Origin: an uncultured Collinsella sp.
GTDB lineage: Bacteria > Actinomycetota > Coriobacteriia > Coriobacteriales > Coriobacteriaceae
Direction: 5' to 3'
DNA: 60,222 nucleotides
NCBI GenBank assembly: GCA_958407995.1
Contig: CATYJU010000008.1
Span: forward strand, 1 to 60,222
Shown: positions 41,182 to 49,962 of the stretch, piece after piece
Layout: every line of letters begins with the position of its first letter
Numbering within the stretch: the stretch's first letter is position 1
Made by a program: the position numbers and the translations under genes
Notes under the pieces: generated by a model
Seen by the model: the letters and a program-made list of their open reading frames with translations, nothing else
Database searches by the model: none
Told to the model about the DNA's origin: nothing

Positions 41182-41910
41182 CTACTCGCAGAGCGAAAGG
41201 GCGGCCTCGTCGGCAACGACAACGCAGTTGGTGTGCAGCTGCAGGATCGAAGCCGGGCACTCGGGCGTAACCGGACCATAGCACATGTCATGCACGGCCT
41301 GAGCCTTGGCCTCGCCGTTGGCGACGACCAGGATCATGCGGGCATACATGATGGTCTGGGTGCCCATGGTGTAGGCCTGACGGGGAACATCGTCGATGCT
41401 GTCGAACAGGCGGCTGTTGGCCTGAATGGTGCTCTCGGTGAGGTCGACGCAGTGCGTGCCCTTGGAGAAGTGGTCATCGGGCTCGTTGAAGCCGATGTGG
41501 CCGTTGTTGCCAATGCCGAGCAGCTGCAGATCCGGGTAACCGGCGTCGGCGACGATCTTGTCGTACTCAGAGCAGGCAGCGGCGGCGTCGGGGTTGGAAC
41601 CGTCGGGCACATGCGTGTTGTTCAGGTCGATGTTGATGTGATCGAAGAAGTTCTCACGCATGAAGTAGTGATAGCTCTGGGGATCGTCGTGCGAAAGGCC
41701 GCGATATTCGTCCAGGTTGTAGGTGCTGACCTCGGCAAAGTCGACGTCGCCCTTCTTGTACCAAGCAGCGAGCTGCTTGTAGGCACCGATCGGGGTGGAG
41801 CCGGTGGCAAGGCCCAGCACACAGTCGGGCTTGAGGATAACCTGGGCCGAGATGATATTAGCGGCCTTGCGGCTCATATCCTCGTAGTCTTTAGCTTTAA
41901 TGATCTTCAT
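41182..41910 (-). CDS. nagB: Glucosamine-6-phosphate deaminase
   Basis: Converts glucosamine-6-phosphate to fructose-6-phosphate and ammonia. 242 residues: MKIIKAKDYEDMSRKAA start, LGLATGSTPIGAYKQL, the active-site YNLDEYRGL with D and E, and LLGIGNNGHIGFNEP with the catalytic His. ATG 41910 follows GAAAGGAC; the upstream in-frame extension is intergenic. No C-terminal allosteric extension as in E. coli NagB. The amino-sugar genes here (PTS IIA, glmM) are on the same strand upstream, with a 270-base gap. Confidence 0.95.
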   Translation of the reverse strand: MKIIKAKDYEDMSRKAANIISAQVILKPDCVLGLATGSTPIGAYKQLAAWYKKGDVDFAEVSTYNLDEYRGLSHDDPQSYHYFMRENFFDHINIDLNNTHVPDGSNPDAAAACSEYDKIVADAGYPDLQLLGIGNNGHIGFNEPDDHFSKGTHCVDLTESTIQANSRLFDSIDDVPRQAYTMGTQTIMYARMILVVANGEAKAQAVHDMCYGPVTPECPASILQLHTNCVVVADEAALSLCE

Positions 41911-42181
41911 TACGCGTCCTTTCTCGTACAAGAGAGGCAAGGCTCCCTTACAAGCACTTGCCCGCGGCCCGCGTCGGCCGCAACCAACGTGTGCGGCCAC
42001 CAGGGCGAGGTCGCGTAATGTATGTGTCTCGTGTCTAGCCGCGTCGAGGCCCCTGCCCGTCCACGGTGACCCGAAGCTGTTTAGCCTCGGACGTTTCCCA
42101 TCTTGCCACGGAGGGCGTCCTCTTTCAAGGGCGCCCTCCGTAAACGTGTTTGAATTGTAGGCTAATGGCCACGTGCACTTG

Positions 42182-42679
42182 CTAGCGCTCGCGAGCAACG
42201 ATGAGCTGGTCCATCTCTTCGACATGCACGCCAACGGAGCCCTTGATACTCGAGAACTCAACGGAGTTGCACACCAAGATGGGAACCGTCACATCGTAGC
42301 CCTCGGCAGCAATTGCCTCGCGATCGAACTCAATGAGTACATCGCCCTTATGGACGATGTCACCCACTTGCGCATGTACGGTAAAGTGTTTGCCCTCGAG
42401 CTGAACAGTGTCCAAACCAACGTGGATGAGCACGTCCAGACCATCGACCGTGTTAAGCGCAACGGCGTGGCCCGTGGGAAAAATGGCCTCGACCTTGGCG
42501 TCTGCCGGCGCAATCACACGCGTGCCGGTAGGCTGAATCGCCACGCCCTGGCCCAAAAGGCCGGTGGCAAATGTCTGGTCGTTTACCTCGGAAAGCGGAA
42601 TGACGTCGCCCGAGATGGGAGCATCCAGCGTAAGGACTCGACCACGCATACCAAAAGACCTTAGGACTTTAGTGAACAT
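42182..42679 (-). CDS. PTS EIIA component, glucose family
   Basis: A 165-residue stand-alone IIA(Glc)-type phosphocarrier. The domain has PISGDVIPLSEVNDQTFATGLLGQGVAI, a first His in IFPTGHAVAL, the phosphorylated His in VLIHVGLDTVQLEGK and the C-terminal DVTVPILVCN. It accepts phosphate from HPr and passes it to a IIB domain; in other bacteria it also regulates. ATG 42679 is preceded by GGGGGAG. Its genomic place between nagB and glmM suggests N-acetylglucosamine or glucosamine uptake, but the IIBC partner is not in the window. Confidence 0.9.
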   Translation of the reverse strand: MFTKVLRSFGMRGRVLTLDAPISGDVIPLSEVNDQTFATGLLGQGVAIQPTGTRVIAPADAKVEAIFPTGHAVALNTVDGLDVLIHVGLDTVQLEGKHFTVHAQVGDIVHKGDVLIEFDREAIAAEGYDVTVPILVCNSVEFSSIKGSVGVHVEEMDQLIVARER

Positions 42680-42750
42680 GCTCCCCCTCGGACATACCAA
42701 TCGACCAAAATAGCCTTAACAGTTTACCACTTGGCACTCGTTTTTGACCA

Positions 42751-44088
42751 TTAGGGAAGTTCGCGCTTGACAACCTCGACGATGTCGTCGACAACGCGCT
42801 GGGTCAGCTCGTGCGTCTCGGCCTCGGCCATAACGCGGACCAGCGGCTCGGTACCGCTCGGACGCACCAGAATGCGACCGCGGCCGTCAAGTTCCTTCTC
42901 GGCAGCAGCGACGGCATCCCAGATGGGCTGGCAATCGTCCAGACCAGCCTTGTTGTCGGAATGCACGTTGACGAGTACCTGCGGGTACTTCTTCATGATG
43001 CCGGCAAGATCGGTGAGGGTACGACCGGTGCGCTTGAGCACGGCCAGCAGCTGCAGAGCCGTCACCAGACCGTCACCGGTGGTGTTGTGCTCCAGGAAGA
43101 TGATGTGGCCGGACTGCTCGCCGCCGATGACGGCGCCATCCGCGAGCATACGCTCCAGAACGTAGCGATCGCCCACGGCGGTCTGAACCATTTCGAAGCC
43201 CTGCTCCTTCATAGCGATGGAGAAGCCAAGGTTGCACATGACGGTCGAGACAATCTCGGAGTTGGCGAGCTTCCCGCGGGCGGCGAGGTCAGAACCGCAG
43301 ATAGCCAGGATGTAGTCACCGTCGATCTCATTGCCCTCGCTGTCCACGAACAGCACGCGATCGGCGTCGCCGTCGTGGGCCAGGCCGATATCGGCGTGGG
43401 TGCGCAGCACGAGCTCGCGCAGGGGCTCAAGGTGAGTGGAGCCGCACTCGACGTTGATGTCGGTGCCGCAGTAATCGGTGTTGATGGCATGGACCGTGGC
43501 ACCCAGACGCTGAAGTGCGGCGGGCGTGGTCTGGCAGGAAGCACCGTGACCGCAGTCGACGGCAACGACCAGGCCATCAAGCCTCAGGCCATCAAGCGTA
43601 TCGATGGCGTGGTCGACGTATGCCTTGCGGGCGTCTTTCATCTTGATGATGTGGCCCACGCCGGCACCGGTCGGCAGCGTGTCGGCAGCCATGGCTTCCT
43701 CGGACATGACCCAGGCGCTGATCTCTTCCTCGACCGCGTCGGGAAGCTTCATGCCCTTGCGGCTAAAGAACTTGATGCCGTTGAACTCCGGCGGATTATG
43801 CGAAGCAGAGATGACGATGCCGCCGTCGAGCTCGTTCTGAACGGTGAGCAGCGCCACGGCAGGCGTGGGGATGACGCCGCAGCAGTGCGGACGGCCGCCC
43901 TCGGCCATGATGCCGGCGGTCAGAGCGCTCTCGAGCATGGTGCCCGAAAGACGCGTGTCGCGGCCGACACAGATATCCGGACCAAGGAACTTGGTCGCCG
44001 CGCGGCCCAGGCGAAACGCGAGGTCGCACGAGAGGTCGGCATTGGCGACGCCACGGACGCCGTCGGTACCGAAGATGTTCTGGGGCAT
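42751..44088 (-). CDS. glmM: Phosphoglucosamine mutase
   Basis: Interconverts glucosamine-6-phosphate and glucosamine-1-phosphate for UDP-GlcNAc synthesis. 445 residues: N-terminal FGTDGVRG, phosphoserine loop ISASHNPPEFNGIK (Ser about residue 101), metal-binding DGDADRVLFVD and the sugar-binding GEQSGHIIF, with the C-terminal phosphate loop VRPSGTEPLVRVM. AAGGAG precedes the ATG. With nagB it sets the balance between amino-sugar catabolism and cell-wall synthesis. Confidence 0.97.
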   Translation of the reverse strand: MPQNIFGTDGVRGVANADLSCDLAFRLGRAATKFLGPDICVGRDTRLSGTMLESALTAGIMAEGGRPHCCGVIPTPAVALLTVQNELDGGIVISASHNPPEFNGIKFFSRKGMKLPDAVEEEISAWVMSEEAMAADTLPTGAGVGHIIKMKDARKAYVDHAIDTLDGLRLDGLVVAVDCGHGASCQTTPAALQRLGATVHAINTDYCGTDINVECGSTHLEPLRELVLRTHADIGLAHDGDADRVLFVDSEGNEIDGDYILAICGSDLAARGKLANSEIVSTVMCNLGFSIAMKEQGFEMVQTAVGDRYVLERMLADGAVIGGEQSGHIIFLEHNTTGDGLVTALQLLAVLKRTGRTLTDLAGIMKKYPQVLVNVHSDNKAGLDDCQPIWDAVAAAEKELDGRGRILVRPSGTEPLVRVMAEAETHELTQRVVDDIVEVVKRELP

Positions 44089-44136
44089 AGGATCGCTCCT
44101 TCCCTAGCAGGCGATATGCAACCGCCCACCCTAGTC

Positions 44137-44181
44137 GAAAAAGAAAAGCGGGACCCGCCGAGGAATCGGCAGGCCCCGCTT
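44137..44181 (-). terminator. Terminator of rplM-rpsI
   Basis: On the minus strand AAGCGGGGCCTGCCGA / GGCGGGTCCCGCTT followed by TTTCTTTTTC. Confidence 0.75.
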
Positions 44182-44211
44182 GTACATTGTATCTCGAAAG
44201 GAGATAAAACC

Positions 44212-44607
<396 letters not shown>

Positions 44608-44609
44608 CT

Positions 44610-45053
44610 TTAAGCCTCCAGCTCAATCTTCGTGGGGTTCTGGGCAGCGTGCGGATGCTCGGCACCAGCGTAGACCTTAAGCTTGGTCATCTGGGCACGG
44701 CCGAGGGTGGTCTTGGGCAGCATACCGCGAACGGCGCGCTCGATAACCTTCTCCGGGTGCTTCTCCATAGCCTGGCGGAAGCTCTCAGCCTTGAGGCCGC
44801 CGTTGTAGCCGCTGTGGCGATAATAGGTCTTCGTGTCGGCCTTGTTACCGGTAAGCTGGACCTTATCGGCGTTGATGACGACAACGAAGTCGCCGCAGTC
44901 GCTGTTGGGCGTGAACTGGGGCTTGTTCTTACCGCGCAGGATCATTGCGATCTGGGTGGCAAGACGGCCCAGGACAGCACCATCGGCGTCGACAAGAACC
45001 CAGTTGCGCTGGACCTCGCCCTGCTTGGCGTAGTGAGTCGATTTCGAAATCAC
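44610..45053 (-). CDS. rplM: Ribosomal protein L13
   Basis: 147-residue large-subunit protein. Landmarks are WVLVDADGAVLGRLAT, VVINADKVQLTGNK, YYRHSGYNGGLK and VRGMLPKTTLGRAQMTKLKVY. GGAGG lies upstream of ATG 45053. First gene of the L13-S9 operon. The approximately 190-base gap to the right must hold the promoter. Confidence 0.97.
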   Translation of the reverse strand: MISKSTHYAKQGEVQRNWVLVDADGAVLGRLATQIAMILRGKNKPQFTPNSDCGDFVVVINADKVQLTGNKADTKTYYRHSGYNGGLKAESFRQAMEKHPEKVIERAVRGMLPKTTLGRAQMTKLKVYAGAEHPHAAQNPTKIELEA

Positions 45054-45247
45054 TTAGACTCCTCCATGTACAGTACGTGTTGTTACAGAGATTCACGGGG
45101 CTCTGCAAGTAACCTGTCCATATTACCCCGCTCGCCGTACGAGTCAACAGGTATTTTGGCTCCGACCAGAGTTTCTGCACATGTCATCCACGAGCCATAA
45201 TTTTTCCAGCTCTTTAGCTGTTGTCATTTTTTGAGGGTTCGCCGTCG

Positions 45248-46126
45248 TTAGCGCTCAACGAACTCTTGGATTTCCGCGAGCAGGCGCTTTGCCTCCTGAC
45301 GGCCCTGGATATACAGGTCCAAAAGCTTTGCCGGATCGTGCTCGACATGGCCGACCTCGACCGGCTTTTGCGGAGCGATGACCAGCGCGCGGCCCTCGCG
45401 CTCATACTTCCACAGGCGCATGCGTTGGAGGTTATAGCGGTCGTGGCGCGTCTCGATAGCCTCGAGCAGGTAGGGGTAGTCGGCATAGCGGGCGCGCGCG
45501 GCAGGCATAAACTCGTAGGGCTTTTTCTCGTATGAGCGGTCCTGCGTGACAATGACGGCCGCACGGTCAAAACCGGCCTCCTCCAGCACATGCTCGATAG
45601 GGACCGAATCGGCTACACCGCCGTCGACGTATTTGTGCCCGTCGATCTCGACCGGCGGCGTCACCAGCGGCAGCGAGGTAGAGGCGCGCACAGCATCGAG
45701 GTCGAGCACGGCGCTTTTGACCGGCAGGTATGCGGCAGTTCCAAAGAGCATGTCCGTCGCGACGGCGTACATCTCGATGGGGCTGGCGTCGAACGCCTCG
45801 TTGTCAAAGGGATCCAGGCGGTCCTGGATATCGTTGAAGATAAAGTCGTAACCCACGATGGAGCCCGTGGATGCGAAGGATGCGGCACCCATGTAGCGGT
45901 TGTCATTGCAGAAGGTCAGGTTGATGCGATTGACGCGACCGATCTGGTGTGACTTGTAGTTGACGCCGTTGAGCGCACCGGCCGATACGCCATATACCGC
46001 CGGAATTTCGACACCGGCCTCCATGAGAACGTCGAGCACGCCGGCGGTAAACTGCCCACGAAAACTGCCACCCTCCAAGACGAGCGCGACCTTGCCGACG
46101 TTCTTTGCCTTATCTTCTGCAGTCAT
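45248..46126 (-). CDS. Patatin-like phospholipase
   Basis: A 292-residue cytoplasmic hydrolase of the patatin family (RssA-like). Oxyanion loop LVLEGGSFRGQFTAGVLDVL at about 14-33, nucleophile in GVSAG (about 45-49) and the catalytic Asp in YVDGGVADSVP. The Ser-Asp dyad is complete. No signal peptide or membrane helix. AGGAGG stands upstream of the ATG. Last chromosomal gene before the prophage junction. Confidence 0.9.
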   Translation of the reverse strand: MTAEDKAKNVGKVALVLEGGSFRGQFTAGVLDVLMEAGVEIPAVYGVSAGALNGVNYKSHQIGRVNRINLTFCNDNRYMGAASFASTGSIVGYDFIFNDIQDRLDPFDNEAFDASPIEMYAVATDMLFGTAAYLPVKSAVLDLDAVRASTSLPLVTPPVEIDGHKYVDGGVADSVPIEHVLEEAGFDRAAVIVTQDRSYEKKPYEFMPAARARYADYPYLLEAIETRHDRYNLQRMRLWKYEREGRALVIAPQKPVEVGHVEHDPAKLLDLYIQGRQEAKRLLAEIQEFVER

Positions 46127-46391
46127 ATTGACCTCCTGCGATTGCGTTTTGGCCTTCTTCTACCCAGTTTTGGGATGGAGAGCGCGCAGGTTTTTGGAGC
46201 AGAGTTCGATTCTCCGCGGTACGGGGGGATCCGTTGATGCTGGGCGAGGCCAGCTGAGATTCGATAAACATCGCATCCGTTTTGAGTCGAAAGTTCGCGC
46301 GGAGAATCCGCGTATTTGCTTCGCAAATACGCACCGGCTTCGGCCGCCTGCCGGCGTCCTCGCCCGCTCGCTACAAACGCTTCGCGTTTGC
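46127..46391. other. Host-side flank of the prophage with tRNA-arm-like repeats
   Basis: No gene. AGAGTTCGATTCTCCGCGGT occurs near 46203 and again, just beyond this stretch, near 46408. Each looks like a tRNA T-arm plus acceptor part. Between them are a reversed relic (GCGGAGAATCCGCG near 46299-46312) and hairpins such as CGTATTTG-CTTCG-CAAATACG and AAACGC-TTC-GCGTTT. Confidence 0.45.
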
Positions 46392-47948
46392 TTAACGCTC
46401 GCGCCCTGCATAGAGTTCGATTCTCCGCGGTGCGAACATGAAATAAAAAGGCAGGTAGATACGAATATCTATCTGCCTGTTACTTATGGTGGAGCTGGCG
46501 TTCATTCGGTCGAACACCTCGCCACCTGGACCTATAGCGCCAGGCAGCGACGGATTATCGCCCAAGCCGGCAGAATCGTCAAACGTGAACGCCACGCGCA
46601 GGCCGTCGCCATCGTCGGGGCCGCCCAGCACCACGCGCGCCACGAACGTGCGCAGGAGCTGCGCGTCGTCCACCTTGGCGTCGGCCATGCTCTCAAGCCA
46701 GAACAGCGCGCGGTCGTAGTCCAGGCGGGCGGCCTCAAGAGCCTCGGCGGTGCGCAGCTCGTCCTTGAGGAGCGCCTGGCGCTGCTTCAGCGCGTCTATG
46801 CGCTCCTTGCCGCCCGGCGGGGCCATGCCCGACTCGATAGCCGCCCATATGTTCGAGAAGGCTGTCTCGATCTTGGCCAGCTCCCCCTTTATCGTCTCGC
46901 TCAAGGGCCTCTCGTCGTCGCGCTGCTCCTCCGCGTCGACCAGCATGCTCGCGATGCGCTCGCGGCTGCCGGCGCTGCCCAGGACCTCGCGCACGGCGTC
47001 GGCCACGCGCTTCTCTATGGCATCGCGGCGCACGGTGCGCCCGCAGCCGCGGCAGCGGTAGTACCAGTAGGTGGCCCCGGACTTCCCCGTGCCGCTGGTG
47101 CCGGTCATCAGCCCGCCGTCGCGCCCGTCGTACAGCTTGCCCGTGAGCGGGAAGTCCCAGCCCTCGGCGCGCTTGCGCGGCCTGTGCGAGTCCTCAAGCA
47201 TGCGTATCACCCTCTCCTCGTCCTCCATGGGAACGATGGCGGGCATCCCGCCGGGCACAACCACGCCCGCGTAGCGGTACTCCCCGCCGTTCTCCCTCCT
47301 CATGAGTATGCGGCGCACCGTCTGGTAGCGCCACCTGCCGCCCTTCTTGGTGCGGTAGGGCTCCCAGGCTCGCACCACGTCGGCCACCGACTTGCCGGAA
47401 AGCACCATGCGCACGCCCAGGCGGATGGCGGCTGCCTCCTCCTCGTTCACCACGTAGCGCCCGTCCGCTATGTCCCAGCCGTAGCGCACGCAGCCGTTGG
47501 CCAGGCACCGCTCGGCGTTCTTCTGTATGCCGTCGCGTATGCGCTCGCCGTCGAGCGCGCTCTCGTACTCCGCCAAGACCTCAAGCATGCCCAGCTGCAG
47601 CACGCCCGCCGAGCCGTCCGAAATGTCCTCGCCCGCGTACAGTATCTCGACATGGCAGCGGCGCAACATGATGCGCGCCAGGGCCATCTCGTCGCGGTTG
47701 CGCATGATTCGAGTGACTTTATATATGACCACGAAGTCGAACAGCCCGCGCTTGGCGTCGGCCATCATGCGCTGGAACTCGGCGCGGTCGGTGTTGGTGC
47801 CCGTCTGCGCGAAGTCGCAGTACGTGGCCACCACGCGCAGGTCGTTCTCCGCGCAGTAGGCGCGGGACTTCTCCACCTGTATCTCTATGGACTCGCCGCG
47901 CTGGTTGTGGCTGGAGAAGCGGGCGTATATCGCCGCACGTCCGCCCAT
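46392..47948 (-). CDS. Large serine recombinase (prophage integrase)
   Basis: 518 residues. N-terminal resolvase-type catalytic domain: AAIYARFSSHNQRGESIEIQ with the nucleophile Ser in RFSS, then YKVTRIMRNRDEMALA, and a recombinase domain with LANGCVRYGWDI and TVRRILMRRENGG. A zinc-ribbon region follows at about 275-310, where the second pair CRGC is present but the first CxxC is replaced (LYDGRDGG). A coiled coil lies at about 340-400. The last ~35 codons read through the tmRNA-like attachment sequence and its terminator. It starts immediately after the 48640 gene; together with the repressor it forms a leftward lysogeny operon. Confidence 0.9.
   Translation of the reverse strand: MGGRAAIYARFSSHNQRGESIEIQVEKSRAYCAENDLRVVATYCDFAQTGTNTDRAEFQRMMADAKRGLFDFVVIYKVTRIMRNRDEMALARIMLRRCHVEILYAGEDISDGSAGVLQLGMLEVLAEYESALDGERIRDGIQKNAERCLANGCVRYGWDIADGRYVVNEEEAAAIRLGVRMVLSGKSVADVVRAWEPYRTKKGGRWRYQTVRRILMRRENGGEYRYAGVVVPGGMPAIVPMEDEERVIRMLEDSHRPRKRAEGWDFPLTGKLYDGRDGGLMTGTSGTGKSGATYWYYRCRGCGRTVRRDAIEKRVADAVREVLGSAGSRERIASMLVDAEEQRDDERPLSETIKGELAKIETAFSNIWAAIESGMAPPGGKERIDALKQRQALLKDELRTAEALEAARLDYDRALFWLESMADAKVDDAQLLRTFVARVVLGGPDDGDGLRVAFTFDDSAGLGDNPSLPGAIGPGGEVFDRMNASSTISNRQIDIRIYLPFYFMFAPRRIELYAGRER
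46448..46482 (-). terminator. Probable ssrA (tmRNA) terminator, now inside the integrase frame
   Basis: On the minus strand GGCAGATAGATA-TTCG-TATCTACCTGCC followed by TTTTTATTT. It follows directly the tmRNA-like 3' end at 46487-46499. Confidence 0.65.
46486..46500 (-). other. Prophage attachment site: tmRNA 3' end remnant
   Basis: The minus strand reads CGCCAGCTCCACCAT, the canonical tmRNA 3' end with encoded CCA, but the sequence upstream of it is integrase coding sequence rather than tmRNA. This is the pattern expected for one att junction after integration at the ssrA 3' end, with the rest of ssrA at the other junction beyond the window. Confidence 0.6.
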
Positions 47949-47950
47949 GG

Positions 47951-48640
47951 CTACCTGCCTAATGTGTAAAGAGTTGGCGGAGTATCGCCTGTCGGACTCG
48001 TTTCGCTGATTCGGGAGACGACAAGTTCTCCGTTAACGATTCTGGAGGTCACTATCCAATAGTGGCCGAACGCGGCACCACTCTCGAAGAGAGCGTACTC
48101 GCTTTCAATCCTTCCCGGATTCCCGTTCGGCATCAAGCTAGCGGTCATCCTGATATGAGCTCTCGGCGCCCTGGGTTTGCGCATCATCCCGGAATCGTAT
48201 TCAAACCGGAACGGAAACTTCGACACCCGACCGGTTTTTTCCGTAAACGGGATGCACCGAATAGCGCAAAGCGGAAAACGCAACAAGCATTTATAGGAAT
48301 CCGATAAATCAGGCATAGGAACGGAAAACTCTGGAAAAGTAGCAAGGGAGTGAGCATCAGCAAGCAAGCTGTTGGCCTGACGAACAAGAGCCTCAACTCT
48401 CGGAACGTCTTGCGGAGCAATGCTGAACATATCGCGCATACGCTCGGTTAAAGTCGTCCTGATCGCTGGTCTTCCTTTGAACTCATAGGGGAAGTCGGGA
48501 AACTGGTCAGCCCATTCCGGCTGAAACTCGTCAAATAGTTCGTCGTAGTTCGGCTTCGGGAGTTCCAGACATTCGGGAACATAGGAAACCGGCTCGGCCG
48601 TCCTCCTCCCCTTTTGCTTCATAAAACCAAACAGGCCCAT
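47951..48640 (-). CDS. Unknown lysogeny-operon protein
   Basis: 229 residues with no recognised family. The start MGLFGFMKQKG (48640) overlaps the end of the repressor gene and its stop lies next to the integrase start, so the three are transcribed together and it is probably expressed in the lysogen. An N-terminal charged part with PNYDELFDEFQPEW is followed by a helical region RVEALVRQANSLLADAHSL and a beta-rich C-terminal half. The DNA is visibly poorer in GC than its neighbours, as in phage cargo (moron) genes. No signal peptide. Confidence 0.65.
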   Translation of the reverse strand: MGLFGFMKQKGRRTAEPVSYVPECLELPKPNYDELFDEFQPEWADQFPDFPYEFKGRPAIRTTLTERMRDMFSIAPQDVPRVEALVRQANSLLADAHSLATFPEFSVPMPDLSDSYKCLLRFPLCAIRCIPFTEKTGRVSKFPFRFEYDSGMMRKPRAPRAHIRMTASLMPNGNPGRIESEYALFESGAAFGHYWIVTSRIVNGELVVSRISETSPTGDTPPTLYTLGR

Positions 48641-48642
48641 GG

Positions 48643-49287
48643 CTACTCCATCTCGTTGGAGGCTTGGAACCACACCACCGTGCCGATCACGCGCACGGGG
48701 CCGTCGTCCATGCCGAAAATCATGTCCTCGTAGTCCTCGAAACTATCGGCCGACAGCATCAGCTTGGTGCTGCCCTTGTACCAGCGGCGCATGACCGCGC
48801 GGTAGTCCTCCGTCTCCACCACGGCTATGGAGCCGTTGGAGGGCTGGCGGTCGGGGTCGACCAGCACGTGGCTGCCCTCGGGTATGACTCGGTTCATGCA
48901 GTCGCCCTCGACCTCAAGGGCGAACGCGCGCGGGTGCCCAGCACACACCGAGGCGGGCACCTCCACGCGGTGGGCAACCTCCTCCTCGTCGGCGAGCAAT
49001 CCGGCATGCACGCGCCCGAGCGTGAGCAGGGGCACGGTCGCGCTGCTGGCCACTACGGGGATGGCGCCGGAGGGCAAAACTGCGCCACCGGCTTCCTCGC
49101 CAATAACCTCGCCTTTACTGATATTGAAATAATCAGCAATACGCTGAACAGCTCCCATACGAGGCACTGCTCGCCCGTTTTCCCACTGAGATACAGCCAT
49201 AGCGGAGACGGCAGCAACCTTGCCGAACTCCTCCTGCGTCATGTCGTGCTGCGTTCTAATCCTTCGGATGTTCTCGGCTATGCTCAC
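48643..49287 (-). CDS. Prophage CI-like repressor, S24 fold
   Basis: A 214-residue repressor with an N-terminal XRE helix-turn-helix (MTQEEFGKVAAVSAMAVSQWENG) and a C-terminal LexA/S24 domain. A cleavage-site-like Ala-Gly is retained in GRVHAGLLADEEE (about 93-105). The nucleophile position of the GDSM motif is Cys (VEGDCMNRVIPEG), and the position of the catalytic Lys, normally in a VKR motif, is Met in AVMRRWYKG. Self-cleavage in the SOS response is therefore doubtful. It faces the Cro-like gene across a shared operator region. Confidence 0.9.
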   Translation of the reverse strand: MSIAENIRRIRTQHDMTQEEFGKVAAVSAMAVSQWENGRAVPRMGAVQRIADYFNISKGEVIGEEAGGAVLPSGAIPVVASSATVPLLTLGRVHAGLLADEEEVAHRVEVPASVCAGHPRAFALEVEGDCMNRVIPEGSHVLVDPDRQPSNGSIAVVETEDYRAVMRRWYKGSTKLMLSADSFEDYEDMIFGMDDGPVRVIGTVVWFQASNEME

Positions 49288-49401
49288 GTGTCCTCCTCCC
49301 GCTGCACCGTTAAAATCTTTTTACAGAATATGACAAATCTTCTTTACAGTCACTATATGTTTGGCTATAGTCTTAGGCATACCAAACGAGGAGGTGATTC
49401 G
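49288..49401. promoter_or_regulatory. Prophage switch region between repressor and Cro
   Basis: Rightward promoter: TTTACA at 49343-49348, 17-base spacer, TATAGT at 49366-49371. Leftward: TTGTCA (complement of 49331-49336) with an AT-rich -10 near 49310. Repeated CTTTTTACAG/CTTCTTTACAG motifs are candidate operators. Confidence 0.65.
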
Positions 49402-49596
49402 ATGGAATTGGTTGATGCGCGCAAGAAGGCACGGTACTCACAGGAAGCCGTTGCTGGCCTTCTCGGCATCTCACGGCCCACGTACGCAAAGATGGAGAGC
49501 AATCCCGATAGCGTGACTATCGAGGACGCCAAAAGATTGGCGAAGCTTTTCGGCGTACGTGTAGCCGATATTTTTTTCGGCAGCAACGATAGTTAA
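49402..49596 (+). CDS. Cro-like XRE regulator
   Basis: 64 residues, a single helix-turn-helix domain: RKKARYSQEAVAGLLGISRPTYAKMES, then SVTIEDAKRLAKLFGVRVADIFFG. GAGGAGG precedes ATG 49402. First gene of the rightward early operon and divergent from the S24 repressor, so a Cro equivalent by position. Confidence 0.85.
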   Translation: MELVDARKKARYSQEAVAGLLGISRPTYAKMESNPDSVTIEDAKRLAKLFGVRVADIFFGSNDS

Positions 49597-49620
49597 ACCT
49601 ATAGCGTAAGGAGACACACC

Positions 49621-49959
49621 ATGACCACCAAGAGCCACCAGCCCGAGTTCGTCGCCGAGATCATCGGCAAAACGCTCGACCACCTCACCGACGACCGCAA
49701 GCGCGTGGCCGTCAACTTCGAGCTGGCCGAGAACGGCTGCATGGAGGAGACGCACGTCAGCCTCAAGCGCCGCATCGCGGCCATGTGGGGCTTCCAGACG
49801 AGCGGCATCGAGCTTCTGGAGGCGAGCACGACCTGGTTCGAAATCGGCGGCATGCAGTTCAACGTCTACAGCTCCGTGCAGTTCAGCGTGAACGGCAAGG
49901 GCTGGAGCACCGACTTCAAGACCATCGCGCGCGACACCGCGTACGACGAGAAGGAGTAG
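49621..49959 (+). CDS. Unknown early phage protein
   Basis: 112 residues, acidic, unassigned. N-terminal helix FVAEIIGKTLDHLTDDRKRVAVNFELAE-like, later ASTTWFEIGGMQFNVYSSVQFSVNG, which suggests a beta-sheet core. AAGGAG lies before the ATG. Next gene begins 3 bases after its stop. Confidence 0.65.
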   Translation: MTTKSHQPEFVAEIIGKTLDHLTDDRKRVAVNFELAENGCMEETHVSLKRRIAAMWGFQTSGIELLEASTTWFEIGGMQFNVYSSVQFSVNGKGWSTDFKTIARDTAYDEKE

Positions 49960-49962
49960 GCC

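Noticed and set aside
46110..46411. Overlapping minus-strand frames at the prophage junction
   Set aside because: They arise from the tRNA-arm-like repeats and hairpins and do not resemble proteins.
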